Shown here piece after piece: positions 11,533 to 23,428 of a DNA stretch of 64,000 nucleotides. The notes beneath the pieces are model-generated. The model had not been told where the DNA came from, searched no databases, and was given only the letters and a program-made list of their open reading frames with translations. The DNA is taken from contig CM071589.1 in assembly GCA_036429605.1 (NCBI GenBank), forward strand, positions 1,116,001 through 1,180,000, given 5' to 3'. Each line of letters begins with the position of its first letter. The stretch's first letter is position 1. The stretch is from Cladobotryum mycophilum (taxonomy: Eukaryota; Ascomycota; Sordariomycetes; Hypocreales; Hypocreaceae). A program made the position numbers and the translations under genes.

Positions 11533-12768
11533 ATGGCAACTCCCAGCCATTTTTCCGTCGATAAAGTAAAGAATGGTGGCCACTGTCAGAATCAGGAAGA
11601 GCACGTGGCCAAGTGGTTGAGGTGGACAAGTGTTGCCGTTCTGATGGTAGCATCACTAGTTGCGCTCATCTTCTTGAAGATTGTTATTCCTCACGCGAGT
11701 GTGCGCCTCAATCTTGATTCTTTGTCAGTCATGAAATTCTACAAATGCATATTTGCGTGTGTGCCAGTCGCCACTGCGCTCAACATCACATACTATAAAA
11801 ATGAACCATTAGCACCGTCTCCTCTTCCTCCATCTCACGCAGCATCCGATGGCGAGACCATCATTGAGCTGTTCCAGAACCTCGGTCGTTCAACTATCTG
11901 GAAGAGCATAGCAAACATCAGCTTCGAGGGTGATACGTTTGAGCCAGAAGGCATGGTGCGCCTGGGTAACGACCGCTATGTGATTAGCTGTGGCGAATAC
12001 ACCGAGCCGACGCAGAAATACGACCACATCATGAATGGTACGGATAGGTCTGCCGGTAAGGGGTTCGCTTACCTGATGGTCTACAATGGGAAAGGGGAGC
12101 GCATTGCGGATGCGACTGTGACGAAGAAAGATGCTGAAGAGTATCACAACGGTGGACTTGACTATGACGGCAAGTTCATCTGGGGAACTATTGCTCAATA
12201 CCGTCCCAACACCACTGCCTATGCATACAAGGCCAACCCAAGAACTTTGGAGCCTCAGACTATGTTGCACTACGTCGATCATCTAGGCGGTATTGTCCAT
12301 GACACTCGAGATAATAGCATCACCTGCCTGAACTGGGGCTCTCGCAATGCTTCTACATGGAATCTCGAGCATACCAAAGTAGACTGCACTGGCAACGCAT
12401 CGCCAAAGCCGAACAAGGTGGTGCGCAACCCAAGCTACTTTGCCGACTACCAAGACTGCAAATGGCTCGGCCACAGCAAATTCTATCACGGAAACAGCGT
12501 AGCCCTCTGCTCTGGTGTGGCAACACTGGGGACTTACACGCTCGGCGGCATAGCGCTCGTAGATGTCGCGACCATGATACCACTTGCTGAAGTACCGATC
12601 ATGCTAGAGAGCGCACTAGGTGTGCGGCTCACGATGAATCCCATGGATGTTAGTGTTGAGGATGGAAAGCTGAGGTTTTACTGGTTGCCGGATCAACATA
12701 ACAGTACGTTGTATATCTATGAGGCTCAACCGAAGAGTCCATTCGAGTATGGTGGTGGCACAATATGA
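11533..12768 (+). CDS. DUF6454-like secreted or membrane-anchored protein
   Basis: This is a single-exon frame of 411 aa from the ATG at 11533. Near the N-terminus is a hydrophobic segment (WTSVAVLMVASLVALIFLKIVI), followed by a second one starting MKFYKCIFACVPVATAL. An ATG at 11731 would make the latter a normal signal peptide, so the start is uncertain. The mature part has several NxS/T sites and repeated beta-propeller-like strings: FEPEGMVRLGNDRYVISCGEY, YHNGGLDYDGKFIWGTIAQY, HLGGIVHDTRDNSITCLNWG and GGIALVDVATMIPLAEVP. I assign it to DUF6454 from memory of this conserved HNGGLDYDG...LGGxVHD pattern. The catalytic activity is unknown. The reading frame is intact. Confidence 0.75.
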   Translation: MATPSHFSVDKVKNGGHCQNQEEHVAKWLRWTSVAVLMVASLVALIFLKIVIPHASVRLNLDSLSVMKFYKCIFACVPVATALNITYYKNEPLAPSPLPPSHAASDGETIIELFQNLGRSTIWKSIANISFEGDTFEPEGMVRLGNDRYVISCGEYTEPTQKYDHIMNGTDRSAGKGFAYLMVYNGKGERIADATVTKKDAEEYHNGGLDYDGKFIWGTIAQYRPNTTAYAYKANPRTLEPQTMLHYVDHLGGIVHDTRDNSITCLNWGSRNASTWNLEHTKVDCTGNASPKPNKVVRNPSYFADYQDCKWLGHSKFYHGNSVALCSGVATLGTYTLGGIALVDVATMIPLAEVPIMLESALGVRLTMNPMDVSVEDGKLRFYWLPDQHNSTLYIYEAQPKSPFEYGGGTI

Positions 12769-13593
12769 GACGAGGAGGTCAAGATGCCTTTACGCAACAA
12801 ACTTGCGGTGTTGATGCATGACTGATTGCCGCTGCATGATTCTGTAGAACTTAATCTCCTCACCATTTATATCGAATAATGCAAGATATGCCTTGTATAA
12901 TAAAGGGTTTGTTTAGATGCGACAACAAGATTGTGTCAGTGTCCAACCTATTTTTGGCCATGAACATGATATATTCTCACATGAATTCATGCATCTTATG
13001 GAGCGCACGATCCAAATTACATACCCTAGACAATCTAGAAGCCAAGAAAATAGATTCCAACATGGCAACTGATTTATTCATTGCGCGCGACCACAAACTC
13101 GCATTACGTACGTTGCTGAATCACAAGGCGTCAAGATGGCGACAATGAACCAATAATCGCTTGCGCTGCGTCCACTCACCCTTGGCGGGGCAACGATTGC
13201 GCGGCACCCGCCCAGTGATGGGGATTGTCTATTCTGTTGCCTTGTTTCATGAATGCATCATATCAATGGATGCTACGGCGACCACGACCACGACCAACCA
13301 GGCAGTTATCCATGTTTATTTGGAATTGATCCTCGAGGCAATCCAATAAACTCAGCTGTCTGCCTATATACGGGTGCCTGTTCAAAGACTCGAGAGGTTA
13401 CACTTTGGTTGCCTCAGTCTGCGCCTTGTTCAATTGATTCGCATCCGCAGCTCCATGTTAATCAACTCGCCGGATACATTTAACATGCTGTGAAACCTCA
13501 ATTGAGAAGGATTGAAATCTCTCAACCATACTGAATTGCAATCAATCGAAAAAAGAAGGCCCCAAGAGTCGACAATTTCAATTACCAACAAGT
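12769..13593. other. Intergenic region, no gene seen
   Basis: This is AT-rich 3' sequence followed by ordinary spacer. Short frames are not protein-like, and I found no tRNA. Confidence 0.4.
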
Positions 13594-14648
13594 ATGGAGG
13601 ACGCAGCATCTTCACTATCCTCACCACCAGCCGAGGTCGAAGCTTCAGAGTGCACATTCCCTTTCAACAGCTTGCCCGTCGAGATACGCGATGTGATATG
13701 GGAATTCACTCTTCCGCCCGCTCGAGTCTTTCACGTCAGCGGCACCGCCGACCGTGGCCGCAACGTCCAGCCGACCGACCCCCGGAGAACACCTTTACCT
13801 TTCATATCCGCCATCAACCCCCCACGGCCACGAGGGTCTGCAGAGCATCTCGCGCCGTCGCCCTCAGGCTCGGCGGCTACATCTTTGCGTCGTCGCCGAC
13901 ACGCCCCGGTCTGTGGTTCAACCCCCAGCGTGACATCTTGTACCTCGACCGCAACCAGAGGCATCATCTCCGTACCAAGGAAGGGAAACCCGCCAGGCAC
14001 ATCTTTGGCTGGGATCGTGTCCTGCACGTGGGGATAGAATGGCGGGCCTGGTTCCGCGACGTGCCTCATCGGCAGCCGGGGCGGGGCATGCGACGGGACT
14101 GGAGGGCGGCGATCCAGTCTCTGTACATCTACATGCCTCACCTGAAGGGGATTCACTACATCCTGCCCAGGGTGCGTCACATAGGTGGTGTCACTGGTGG
14201 GAGGGAACCCTACGGGGCCGCAAAGTATCCGACCGAGCTGGTAACTCTGCCCGCGACTACGTCCATCCCTTGGTACAAGACAAGAGGGGCGGCTGGTAAT
14301 GCTCCCGCTGCGCCTGGAACCGGCGCTGCTGTCTTGGAGCAGATGGGAGCACCTACTGCTACTACCGGGGAGGGTCACAGGCCCTATCTCGCGACCTGGG
14401 AGCACATCCGCGAGGACATGGAGCGATCCATGGAATCTGACGATGAGAGCGACGACGGGAGGGAGGATGACGAGCAGGAGGAGGAACTGGATTGGACCAT
14501 GGTGGATGAGTTTGACGAGTATGAGAGGGTAAATGCGTCCAACCGATTGTGGAGAGATGAACGCCCAGAGGTTGTTGGATGGTGGTTGCTACGCTGCGGT
14601 GCGTCCATGGAAAAGGAGGACCCCCAAGTCCGGGCCTACCTGGTTTGA
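13594..14648 (+). CDS. 2EXR-domain protein, frame broken at a C5 run
   Basis: From the ATG at 13594, after a short acidic leader, comes FNSLPVEIRDVIWEFTLPPARVFHV, the opening of the fungal 2EXR domain. The second half of the domain (FHIRHQPPTATRVCRASRAVAL, GLWFNPQRDILYLDRNQ) lies in another frame that runs to 14648. The two frames meet at the C5 run 13779-13783, where one more C restores continuity. The GT/AG intervals there are too short for an intron. The remainder is about 200 aa with a strongly acidic stretch near the C-terminus (MESDDESDDGREDDEQEEELDW). 2EXR proteins are an expanded fungal family without a proven function. The gene is probably intact in the organism. Confidence 0.75.
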
Positions 14649-16793
14649 TTCGCCTCTCGGGTTCCGTTGCATAACGCGAGAAGGGGGAGGGGAAACGATT
14701 GCACACTCCGCATACTGAATGAAGTCTTGTCTATGAATCATTTCTTTGATGATGAATGTGACTTGAGACGATTGAATGCTCTCTCTTTCTTCTACCCCCC
14801 AGCGCTTACTCAGCGGCGTTCATCTCGCGGCATCCATTCCAAAATGAATCACTGTAAGACTTGTGATTGCGGACTTACTTGCCCGTCTCCTTGTCTCGCC
14901 CTGGGGTCATCGCGTGCGGAATTGAGGGGGAAGTGAATGTGTTAGGTGTGTGTGTTGGGGGAGACGCTTCGCCAAGAGGTAATGTGGCCAGGGTACCGGC
15001 TGTCGCCCGTATCCTGTCCAAGACATGCATATAATAGACTGCAGATGGGCCCCGTACCGAGATACCGTCCAACCCATGTGCATAATTTTGTGGTGCTTAT
15101 AGACGTATGTATCGGAATAGTGAGCCGTGTCCGTACTATTATGCAAGCATGTACTATACTCCGTATACTAATAAGGGGGGGGAGTGATATCTCGGAACGT
15201 GCCATGCACACAATCCTCATGATATAGACCGAGATGGTCAGAGTCTAGAAAAAGTCTGCCACATTTTCTACTAGTATGAGCATCTCCATTGCCTATTCCG
15301 TGTTTCTACACGAGTACCCTTTTCTTCTTCTTCTTTTTGTTCTTCTTATGAGACAAAAGACAAAGACAATAGAATCAGAAAAACCTTGGAACCCGGATTT
15401 GGACCATGGAACTTACCGAGCTACCCGTGTCCGAACCGCGCGCCTTTTCCAAAAGAATTATTAGTATTAGCCCACGTTTCTTTGAATGAGATTAAGTGTC
15501 ACGTCACGTTACGCCACCAGACAAAAAAGACATTATGCATAATACAAATCTATTTGTCTTATGTTATGCGGGCGCTTCCTAGAAAAACAGTGGCGTTTTC
15601 GTGTTGGTTTTGCCAGATGTTGCTTGACAATAGGACGATGAGAAGCAAGCCACCAACACGAAAATCCTTCCTCTTCCTCCTCTTCCTCATCCTCCGTGTT
15701 ATGATATATGGGGGGGTCCATGCGTTGGGCGTAGCGCGTAACAAGGAGGATCAAAGAGGCGCCTCGGGAATATATGTAGTAATAATCTATAGATTTTGAC
15801 GGAAAATGACGCGGGTTCCATTTTCCTCTGGTCTCTGGTTTTTTCACTGAGACATGCATCTTCCCACGGACCAACCAACCAGGCCATTGAAGTAACAACG
15901 CCATGTGATTCAAGATACTTTTGTCCGATACACACACACACAATGCAAACACCATCCGTTAGAGAACGTTTCTTCCCTTGGATGACGATGACGATGATGA
16001 TGAGGATGATGAGATGAGCTTCTTAGGAGGGAGGGGAAAGAGGACCCAATCCGTCAAAGCGTCCTTTCTGGTCCCCCTGAATAATACAAATAGAACCCTG
16101 AAATGCCATGTAGCTTGCACACTAATTGGACGCCTCTTCCTCCCCGAGCTGATCCCTCTAGAGAGCTCCCCCTTACTGCAGTTTTAGGCTTCAAATATGG
16201 GATTTAGGTGCTGACGGAGGACAAGCATCCCAAGTTGCTAGCATTTCAGCCCCAGAGAGAGAAGGGGGGACAAAACTTTGTTGGTTCGTGTTACACAACG
16301 ACCAACACCGATGGAAAGACAAAAACGGTTGACTGGTATGAAGGCAATCCACGTAAAGATGGAACAACCAACTCCACAACAACTCATATGCTTGTCTCGG
16401 GCGCTCGGGGTTGCAGAAAAAAATCCTCGACTTTGTCTCTCCCCCTCTCCCCTCCCTCTCCCTTGGACTCCGCTCCGCGCGCCAGCGGTGCATCCTCTCG
16501 GGAGAACAATTCTGTCATCCAGGGTCAGGGGTGCGGCCAGCCAGCCAGCCAAGCCAGCCCGGCACTCACTTAGGAGGGGGCAAGCAATATGATTAGTTTG
16601 GACCAGATCCATGAGACGCAAATACTTGGGTTTTTTTTTGTCTTAGTGGGGCGGAAGCGGCATGCAGTGAGACAATCCTTGTAAGCCCAGGAGCTGAACG
16701 TGAAATACCAAGTAGGAGTAGGAGTAGTATGTGAGATGGGGGAGGGAAGCCCACTTCCTAATCGCGATCTATGAGTTTGTAGTAAAAAGGCAG
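14649..16793. other. Intergenic region left of the transposon
   Basis: About 2.1 kb with no supported gene. It contains a GATGAC/GATGAT microsatellite near 15980-16018, a CAGC/CAGCCAAG stretch near 16540-16560, and pyrimidine-rich tracts. Frames overlap on both strands without domain-like content. Confidence 0.4.
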
Positions 16794-16795
16794 TA

Positions 16796-16886
16796 CCCGT
16801 AGGCAACCCCTCATGGGGGCCAACTAAGGTGCACGCCCCTTAGTTGGGCACAAAAAGCCGGGACAGTTATAAAAGTCCGGGATAGC
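16796..16886 (+). repeat. Left terminal inverted repeat
   Basis: Starts CCCGTAGGCAACCCC. It contains an internal perfect hairpin with 10-bp arms, CCAACTAAGG and CCTTAGTTGG, around an 8-nt loop, plus a second GGAC...GTCC stem. It pairs with the right copy with 86 of 91 positions identical. Confidence 0.92.
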
Positions 16887-17306
16887 CGGTCTAGTGTATT
16901 TTCCCTTGTGTTTCTTAGTAAATTAATAAATCTATATTTTATATATGTTTAAATGGATTTTTTTATATGAAAATAAAGCTTATAATACGTATGGATTAAT
17001 TGAAGCTATTATAAGTCTAGAAAATGTATAAAAATAGCTATTTTTAGTGTTAAAGCCGTATAGTACCCTAGGCTAGATTAATAATTATTTTTTTTTTTAG
17101 TATTCTTATAGGTATTGTATATAGAATTCGATTGTGGTGTACGTAAATTATCTGTAATATGTATCTTGAAGCTTTTAACGATGCGGTAGGGTGTAGAAAG
17201 CGGTGTGGTAGGCGGCGAGGAAGGTGGTGATAATGTCGGTGGTAAAGTGTAATAACACCTTATAAGATCACCAGGTAAGCAAGATCAAACGTAGGTATTA
17301 TTTTAT

Positions 17307-17326
17307 GCACAAGCTTAAGCTTGTGC
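17307..17326. repeat. Perfect 20-bp palindrome inside the transposon
   Basis: The sequence GCACAAGCTTAAGCTTGTGC is self-complementary over its full length. It lies in a more GC-balanced island (about 17160-17430) inside otherwise AT-rich decayed DNA. It may be a regulatory or subterminal site of the element, or part of a nested insertion. Confidence 0.6.
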
Positions 17327-19394
17327 GTTCAACTGTTGTGCGAGAGACGCGCGACTTATGCAGGATTACCCCGCATCTCCATTACGTCACGCGTCCGGGT
17401 AATCTTCGGGACAGCGTTACATAAAGAGGGTAGTCTTTGCTTGTTAGTAGTATTAAAAATAGATTTAAATTACGTTTCTTTAAATGTATTATCTTAAAGC
17501 TTAAGATTTTTATATTTTTTATAGAAATTAAAGCTAGAAAAACTATTAGAATATTCTTTTTTATTCTTGTCTTTACGGGTTATGATAATATTTATAAAGG
17601 TATTACTAGGAGGGAAATTAAATGTAAGTAATAGTTTTAGGGCTTGTAAGGCTTTTTAAATTGCTTTTTAAAAAAGAGGATTATGCTTAGTATTATAGAA
17701 AAATCGCAGTTGCTTAAAGTATTGTTAGAATTTTTTATTTTAGGTATCTATTTCGAGAAAGGTATTTACTTTTTCTATATGCTTAAGCTATTTTTGGTAA
17801 CTTAAGGTTTTTATTTTTTTATTAATCTTTTATTTTTTATTTTACTTATATTCTTTTTTTAAGACTTTAATATTATTAGTAATAAATTTTTTTATTATAC
17901 AAAGATAATAGTGATGTTTAGTTTTAGTTTTTTTGGTAGATTTAGCGGTTTGTTAATAGATTTTTCTTAGGCTAATAGAATTAGTAAAAAACTCGCCTAA
18001 AGGCTTAATTATTTTACCTTTTTGTATATAATTATTTAATCTTTTTAGCTGTTATTAGTGATTTTTAATAAAATGTTTTATATTTGACTTTAGTATTAAT
18101 GTTTTTATTATGATTTAATGAGCTAAACGAAGCCCCTTTTATATTAGTGAGCTTAAGATATTATAATACTAATGAGTTATATTCTTTATTATATTGGCGG
18201 CGAGCTGGAAATAGAATTTTTAAGGTAAAAGCAAGGTATAGGCCGGGTTAATTGCTTTTTTTATTTTTTTTGCTAATTAAGAAAAGCACGGATCGTAAGA
18301 CTACTTAAGGGCGGATAGATTCCTGATTTCTTGAAGTTAATTATAATATTATACCTTATAAAACCCTTATTATATATTCTTTTAAACAAGGTAAGAAAAT
18401 TAAACCACGAGAAGTTAAGAAAAGAGTTTTATAATAAGGCCTTAAGGACTTTCTATTATGAATTCTTTAATGATTAAAAAAATAAAGTTATTTAAACGTA
18501 ATATTACTATTACTAAAGCTTATATCTATATAGTAGAATCGTAGGTTATTTTTGCTTTTTATTTTTGCTTAGTTTTTAGTAAAATATACCTAAAATATTA
18601 GCTAAGGGATTATTAAATTTTTTATAGTATTAACAGTGCCTAAAAGAGTATAGGATTCTCTATTACTTAGGTCTATGACCTTAGACTACTCGTAATGTAT
18701 TATATAAGTAATAATAACCTTGATTTATTCTTATATGCTTTCTATTCGAATTCTATACTTATCTTTATTCTAATACTCTAAAAGGCCTATATTATATTTA
18801 CTAACAATTATCTTTAACTTCACAAAGAAATTTACTATTATCTTAATATCACTTTACTTAAAAAAGCCTTAAGACCTCTTAATAGCCTTAACGTATATAA
18901 TCTTAAGGTATAGATAAGCGTTAATCCAACGGTAATATTACATTTATAATATTAGCAGCGAGTTAGGATTATAGCAATAAAAAAAACGTTTATAGCGCCT
19001 TTAAGCTACAATTTAATAGCAGAAAACCCTTTCTATTACATCTAGGTAATATAGATAATAAAAGTATTATCTTTAATCTTATTAAGTAGTAAAAACCGGC
19101 CTAATAGAGCAGGAATCCTTATATAGATAAGTAACTGGATTACCTTGTTTATATAAGACTTACTAATATAATACTTTTCTATAGATTTCCTTATAAAAAG
19201 AGCAATGGGTATTATAGTATTTGACCGACGAGATCTATAAGAAATATTATCACAAAATTAAATAACAGCACGAGTAGCCTTTATAATCTTAGCGGAATAA
19301 ACCATTTTAAACGATAGGTAAACACAGTATTAAACCTTAAAAGTAGTGTTTTTACATACAAAAACGCGTTATTTATAGTGGTAGGGCAAGAACA

Positions 19395-19485
19395 GCTGTC
19401 CCGGACTTTTGTAGCTGTCCTGGCTTTTTGTGCCTAACTAAGGGGCGTGCACCTTAGTTGGCCCCCATGAGGGGTTGCCTACGGG
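19395..19485 (-). repeat. Right terminal inverted repeat
   Basis: Reverse complement of the left repeat with five transitions. The internal hairpin of the left copy has one C-to-T change here, which breaks a pair in the arm. Confidence 0.92.
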
Positions 19486-19487
19486 TA

Positions 19488-19736
19488 AATTAGTTCACAC
19501 ACACACACACACACCCACATGCACATATGCGAGAACCTGAGTAAGACCTTTTTCTTTTTTGGCTGCAATCTGAGCCTTGTAAGACTTGTTTTATACCTTG
19601 TACGGGGCAAAAAGTATAAGACTATTAATGGTCCCTTCCCCCTTCCGAAAATTATCGCGATGAAGGGATGAAGTGAGAGTAGCAAAAGCTGGTTTCCGTG
19701 ATAGAACAGGAACGCATAGCTATCATCACCATCATC
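19488..19736. promoter_or_regulatory. Short promoter region of the oxidase with an AC microsatellite
   Basis: Only about 250 bp separate the transposon end from the oxidase ATG. The stretch includes an (AC)n run at about 19496-19514. If the oxidase promoter is longer than this, the transposon has cut into or displaced it. Confidence 0.4.
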
Positions 19737-21727
19737 ATGGCTTTCTCAGGATGGTGTCTTCTCGTCCTGACATTCCTTCTACAGGCCCTGCCCGGTCTGG
19801 CGTTACCCTGGCCGCATAGAACACGGCAGTTTGATTTCAGCATCACATGGGACAAGCACGCCCCCGATGGTTTCGACAGGTCCTCGCTGTTGGTCAATGG
19901 CCAGTCTCCCGGGCCGTTGATCGAAGTCGATCAGGATGATTGGGTCGTCGTTTGCGTTCACAACTTTTCCCCCAAGAATGTCACCATTCATTACCATGGT
20001 ACGCTCCTAAATAAGCAACTGAAAGGATCCTAAAGATGAATGTTTGCTAACAAAGCACAAAAAGGCATCGAAATGATGGGTACTCCCTGGTCAGACGGCG
20101 TGCCAGGTCTCTCCCAGCGACCCATTCTCCCCGGCGACAGCTTCACCTACCAGTTCCAGGCAACCCAGTACGGCAGCTACTGGTATCACTCACATTTCCA
20201 GGGCCAAATCGAGGACGGCCTCTACGGACCCATCATCATCCACCCGCGCAGCGGTGACCCCAAGCCCTTTCACATGATCGACGACGACGCCAAGGCCATC
20301 CAGGCCATGACGCTCGCCGAGCAGAAAGTCAGGCCCTTGGCTATTTCGGACTGGGTCCACCTCACGTCGGACGAGAAGTGGGACATGAGCGTCGCCTCCG
20401 GGATCGAGGATGCGTGCTACGACTCCATCCTCTTTAACGGCAAGGGTAGGGTGTATTGCATACCGGAGGACGAGCTGGAGGCGCATCTCGGAGAGCAGCG
20501 AAAGAGCTATCTTGCTTTAGCCAAGGGAGCAAAGGTTACCGACAAGGGGTATGTTTCTCCCTCCCTCTCTCCCTCTCTTTCAGTCACCTACACATACACA
20601 CACACTCTCTCCTGTATTCAACATGACGTCCAAGGCTACAGTACAACTAACATCTTCACAGTTGTCTCCCACCAGATGTCTATTACGCCATCGGCGGCAG
20701 CGGCGGAGGCAACAAGAGTGCCATCAAGCCAGGCACCTTCTCAGGCTGCAAGCCGTCCTCCACCCCCTCGAGGTCTTCCAGGCCGACGGCCCCTCGCAGT
20801 GGGTAGCCATCGACATCATCGGCGCCATCAACCTCATCGCCGCCGTCGTGGCCATTGATGAGCACGACATGTGGGTCTACGCCATGGATGGCTCCTACAT
20901 CACCCCGCAAAAGGTGCAGGCCATCAACCTCTTCAACGGCGACCGGTACTCGGTCCTCGTCAAGACGCACAAGGCGGGCGACTTCCAGATCAGAGTCGGC
21001 GCCGTCAGCGCACCGCAAGTCATCGCCGGCCACGCCATATTCCGCGTCAACGGCCCCGGCGGTGTCCCTGGCGGCAACAACTCAACGCCCTTCATCGACA
21101 TCGCTGGCAACCCTTCCTCCAAGGACGTCGTCTTCTTCAGCCAGGACATCGCCAAGCCGTTCCCCCCGAACCCCCGCCCAAAAGGCCGACGCCCTGTTCA
21201 AGCTACACATCCAGCTCGCGGGAGCCACCTATCTCTGGGCCCTCAACAGCACGCGCGTCGACCTCGTCGCCCTGGAGGAGCAGCCCGTGCCCATCCTGTT
21301 CCAGTACCCTGACGCGCACAAGTACAACAACGTCACCATCTCGACCCTCAACGGCACCTGGGTCGACCTCGTCCTCCTCGCCTCCCTCCCACCCATCCCC
21401 CACCCCATCCACAAGCACAACAACAAGATGTACCAGATCGGCGCTGGCACGGGGGACTTTACGTGGGACACGGTCGAGGACGCCGTTAAGGAGAAGCCCG
21501 AGCTCTTCAACCTCGTCGACCCGCCCCGCCGAGACGCCTTCACGTCCGTACCCGCGCCCGAGTTTGGCGTGCCGACGTGGATCGTAGTGCGGTACCACGT
21601 CGTCAACCCCGGCGCGTGGTTGATGCACTGTCACATCAACTCGCACGTCATGGGGGGCATGTCGGTGGTGATTCAGGATGGAGTGGACAGGTGGCCGACT
21701 GTGCCGCCAGAGTATCGTTTAACATAA
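19737..21727 (+). CDS. Secreted multicopper oxidase (laccase family), frame broken at C-runs
   Basis: Signal peptide MAFSGWCLLVLTFLLQALPG from the ATG at 19737. There are three exons: 19737-19998, 20065-20548 and 20662-21727. All four copper-ligand blocks are present: HYHG across intron 1, WYHSHFQGQ, HPIHKHNNKMYQIG and HCHINSHVMGGM. Conserved core text such as AIDEHDMWVYAMDG and TWVDLVLLAS supports an ascomycete laccase or ascorbate-oxidase-like MCO. Exon 3 changes frame twice: at the C5 run 20763-20767 (one base short), and at the adjacent C6/C5 runs 21162-21167 and 21171-21175 (net two bases short). With those bases the family sequence is continuous, so the gene is probably functional. Substrates would be phenols, pigment precursors or metals; which cannot be told. 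It abuts the decayed transposon. Confidence 0.88.
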
Positions 21728-22480
21728 TGGTAAAAAGGGAAAAGGGGAAAATAGAGGCTTATAATTAGTATTTTTAATAGAGTAGCATATTCTTAGCAAT
21801 AGAGAATTGCATTTATTTGAGAAGAACGAGAAGAAGAGGGAAAGCAATACGACAAGTTTGGGTGATGTCATGTTGAACGAACCCTAACCCTGATACAGAA
21901 ATATTCATGTTCATGTGTTTCCATAATTTCATTGATCAAGAATATAATCGCGACATCTGTCAACATTATTACACGGTAAGAAGCCACGCAGGCCTTCAAG
22001 GTAAGCGACTAAAGACATAATACGCCTTTCAGTGTGCCACTTTAGATGCCTATTAGGCAGTACTCACTCCAAATCCCCATACCTATCCCCCTTAGCTAAG
22101 ACTCAGGGTCAAGTGCCATTGCGCCTCCTACACAGCCTCCACATGTCCACATGTCTCATCAACCCAAAAAACAACCTTGGGCAGACTGACAATTCACCAC
22201 CTTTTTTTGTTTCCTGCCATGTGTTCTCAATTGGATTCTCGTTTATTACTATTATATATAACCTCATTGGTTCCACAGACGTCCACTTTCCTGGTTCAGT
22301 AATCACATCCCCAAACTTGACTCATTGCCGAATTAGGCAACGAACAGATACTTCCACAACAACACCCAAATCATCAACCTATATATATATATATCTTTAC
22401 ACCAACTTTTTATTTCCGATGCTCTCCTGGCTCGGCTTCAAATCATCTCCCCCAAAGAGAAACCTTTAAACTTCACCGTC
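21728..22480. other. Intergenic region
   Basis: AT-rich 3' sequence of the oxidase, then the promoter of the oxygenase gene with a TA microsatellite near 22380-22394. A two-unit CCCTAA string near 21881 is too short to call telomeric. No gene seen. Confidence 0.4.
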
Positions 22481-23326
22481 ATGGCATCCAGGTCCGCCTC
22501 CAGCGGCATCCTCCGCACCAGCTACACCTCCAACCCCGTCGACCTCCCGGACTCGTTCCTCAAGGGTCCGCCCGCCAAGCCCATCACCTTCACCCCAGTC
22601 CCCTTTGCCACCTCGCAGGTGAAAGAATTCGCTGGCCGCACAGCCTTCATGCTGGACAACGTCCTCTCCCTAGAAGAGTGCAACCAGCTCATCGCCCTCG
22701 CCGAGGAATCCTCCCCCGTCCAGCCCGGCGAATCACCCTGGAAACCCGCTCTCGTTTCTCTCGGTCCCGGTCTCGAGGCCGCGGCACCAGACTATAGAAA
22801 CAGCGACAGAATCATTTGGGACAGACAGGACGTCGTGGATCGCCTCTGGGAGCGCTGCATCCAGGCCGAGGGAGTCGAGAAAACCCTCGCAAACGTGCCG
22901 AATAGCAAATTCATCAAGCGCGGCAGGTGGCAATTCAGGTGTCTGAACGAGCGAATGCGCTTCCTCAAGTATACTCCCGGCATGTTCTTCAAGCGTAAGT
23001 ACATATAATAACTATGCAGTGTATAAACATCAGCTAACATCTATCCAGCTCATTGTGATGGTGCTTATTGCACAAGCATTGGAGGCAAGACCGTAGAGAC
23101 ACACTACACGCTGCATCTCTATCTCAATGACGAGGGCCTCGTCGGCGGTGCCACAGGCTTTCTATCATTCGACAGGAAAAGACGATATGATGTCAACCCA
23201 AAGGCAGGCAGCGTCTTGATCTTCCAGCATGACCACTTATTCCACGAGGGAGCCCCGGTGCAGGAGGGGGTCAAATACACCATGAGGACCGACATCATGT
23301 ACCAATGGGAAGAAGGCAGGAAATAA
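22481..23326 (+). CDS. 2-oxoglutarate/Fe(II)-dependent oxygenase (prolyl 4-hydroxylase-like)
   Basis: Two exons, 22481-22994 and 23049-23326, with intron GTAAGT...TCCAG, give 263 aa. The iron-binding facial triad is visible as HCD (His173, Asp175 in PHCDGAY, split by the intron) and the distal His237 in FHEG. Arg251 in KYTMRTDIMYQ is placed to bind 2-oxoglutarate. The double-stranded beta-helix strands ETHYTLHLYLND and AGSVLIFQHDHLF fit the P4Hc fold. The N-terminal part (FMLDNVLSLEECNQLIALAE) is the usual lead-in of the family. There is no signal peptide, so it is likely cytosolic or nuclear. The substrate is unknown. The gene is intact, and its 3' end is about 100 bp from the convergent helicase gene. 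Confidence 0.88.
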
Positions 23327-23428
23327 GTAGCATGGGATCATAGACTTTAGTGTAAACGTCAAGCGTAATCTACCATACCCAGGTTGGTCAATTAATCGAT
23401 TGTGTATTAAGTCTTCATAATTCATCCT

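Larger units (their letters stand above)
16796..19485. mobile_element. Degenerate DNA transposon with 91-bp terminal inverted repeats and TA target duplication
   Basis: The ends are inverted copies beginning CCCGTAGGCAACCCCTCATG, at 16796-16886 and 19395-19485. They match over 91 bp with only five differences, all transitions. A TA dinucleotide flanks each end (16794-16795, 19486-19487), as for Tc1/mariner-superfamily elements, including fungal Fot1/pogo types. Most of the interior is extremely AT-rich with stops in every frame, and no transposase domain can be read. The transition pattern on the plus strand is C to T, several times before A, and TA-rich decay fits RIP. The superfamily is inferred from ends and target site only. 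It sits in the spacer between the 2EXR gene and the multicopper oxidase. Confidence 0.85.

Noticed and set aside
17437..17631. Transposase fragment within the AT-rich element
   Set aside because: The 64-codon frame is Ile/Phe/Lys-rich, as expected of AT-rich DNA, with no DDE or HTH motif readable.
21881..21893. CCCTAACCCT telomere-like string
   Set aside because: Two units only; interstitial telomeric origin cannot be supported.
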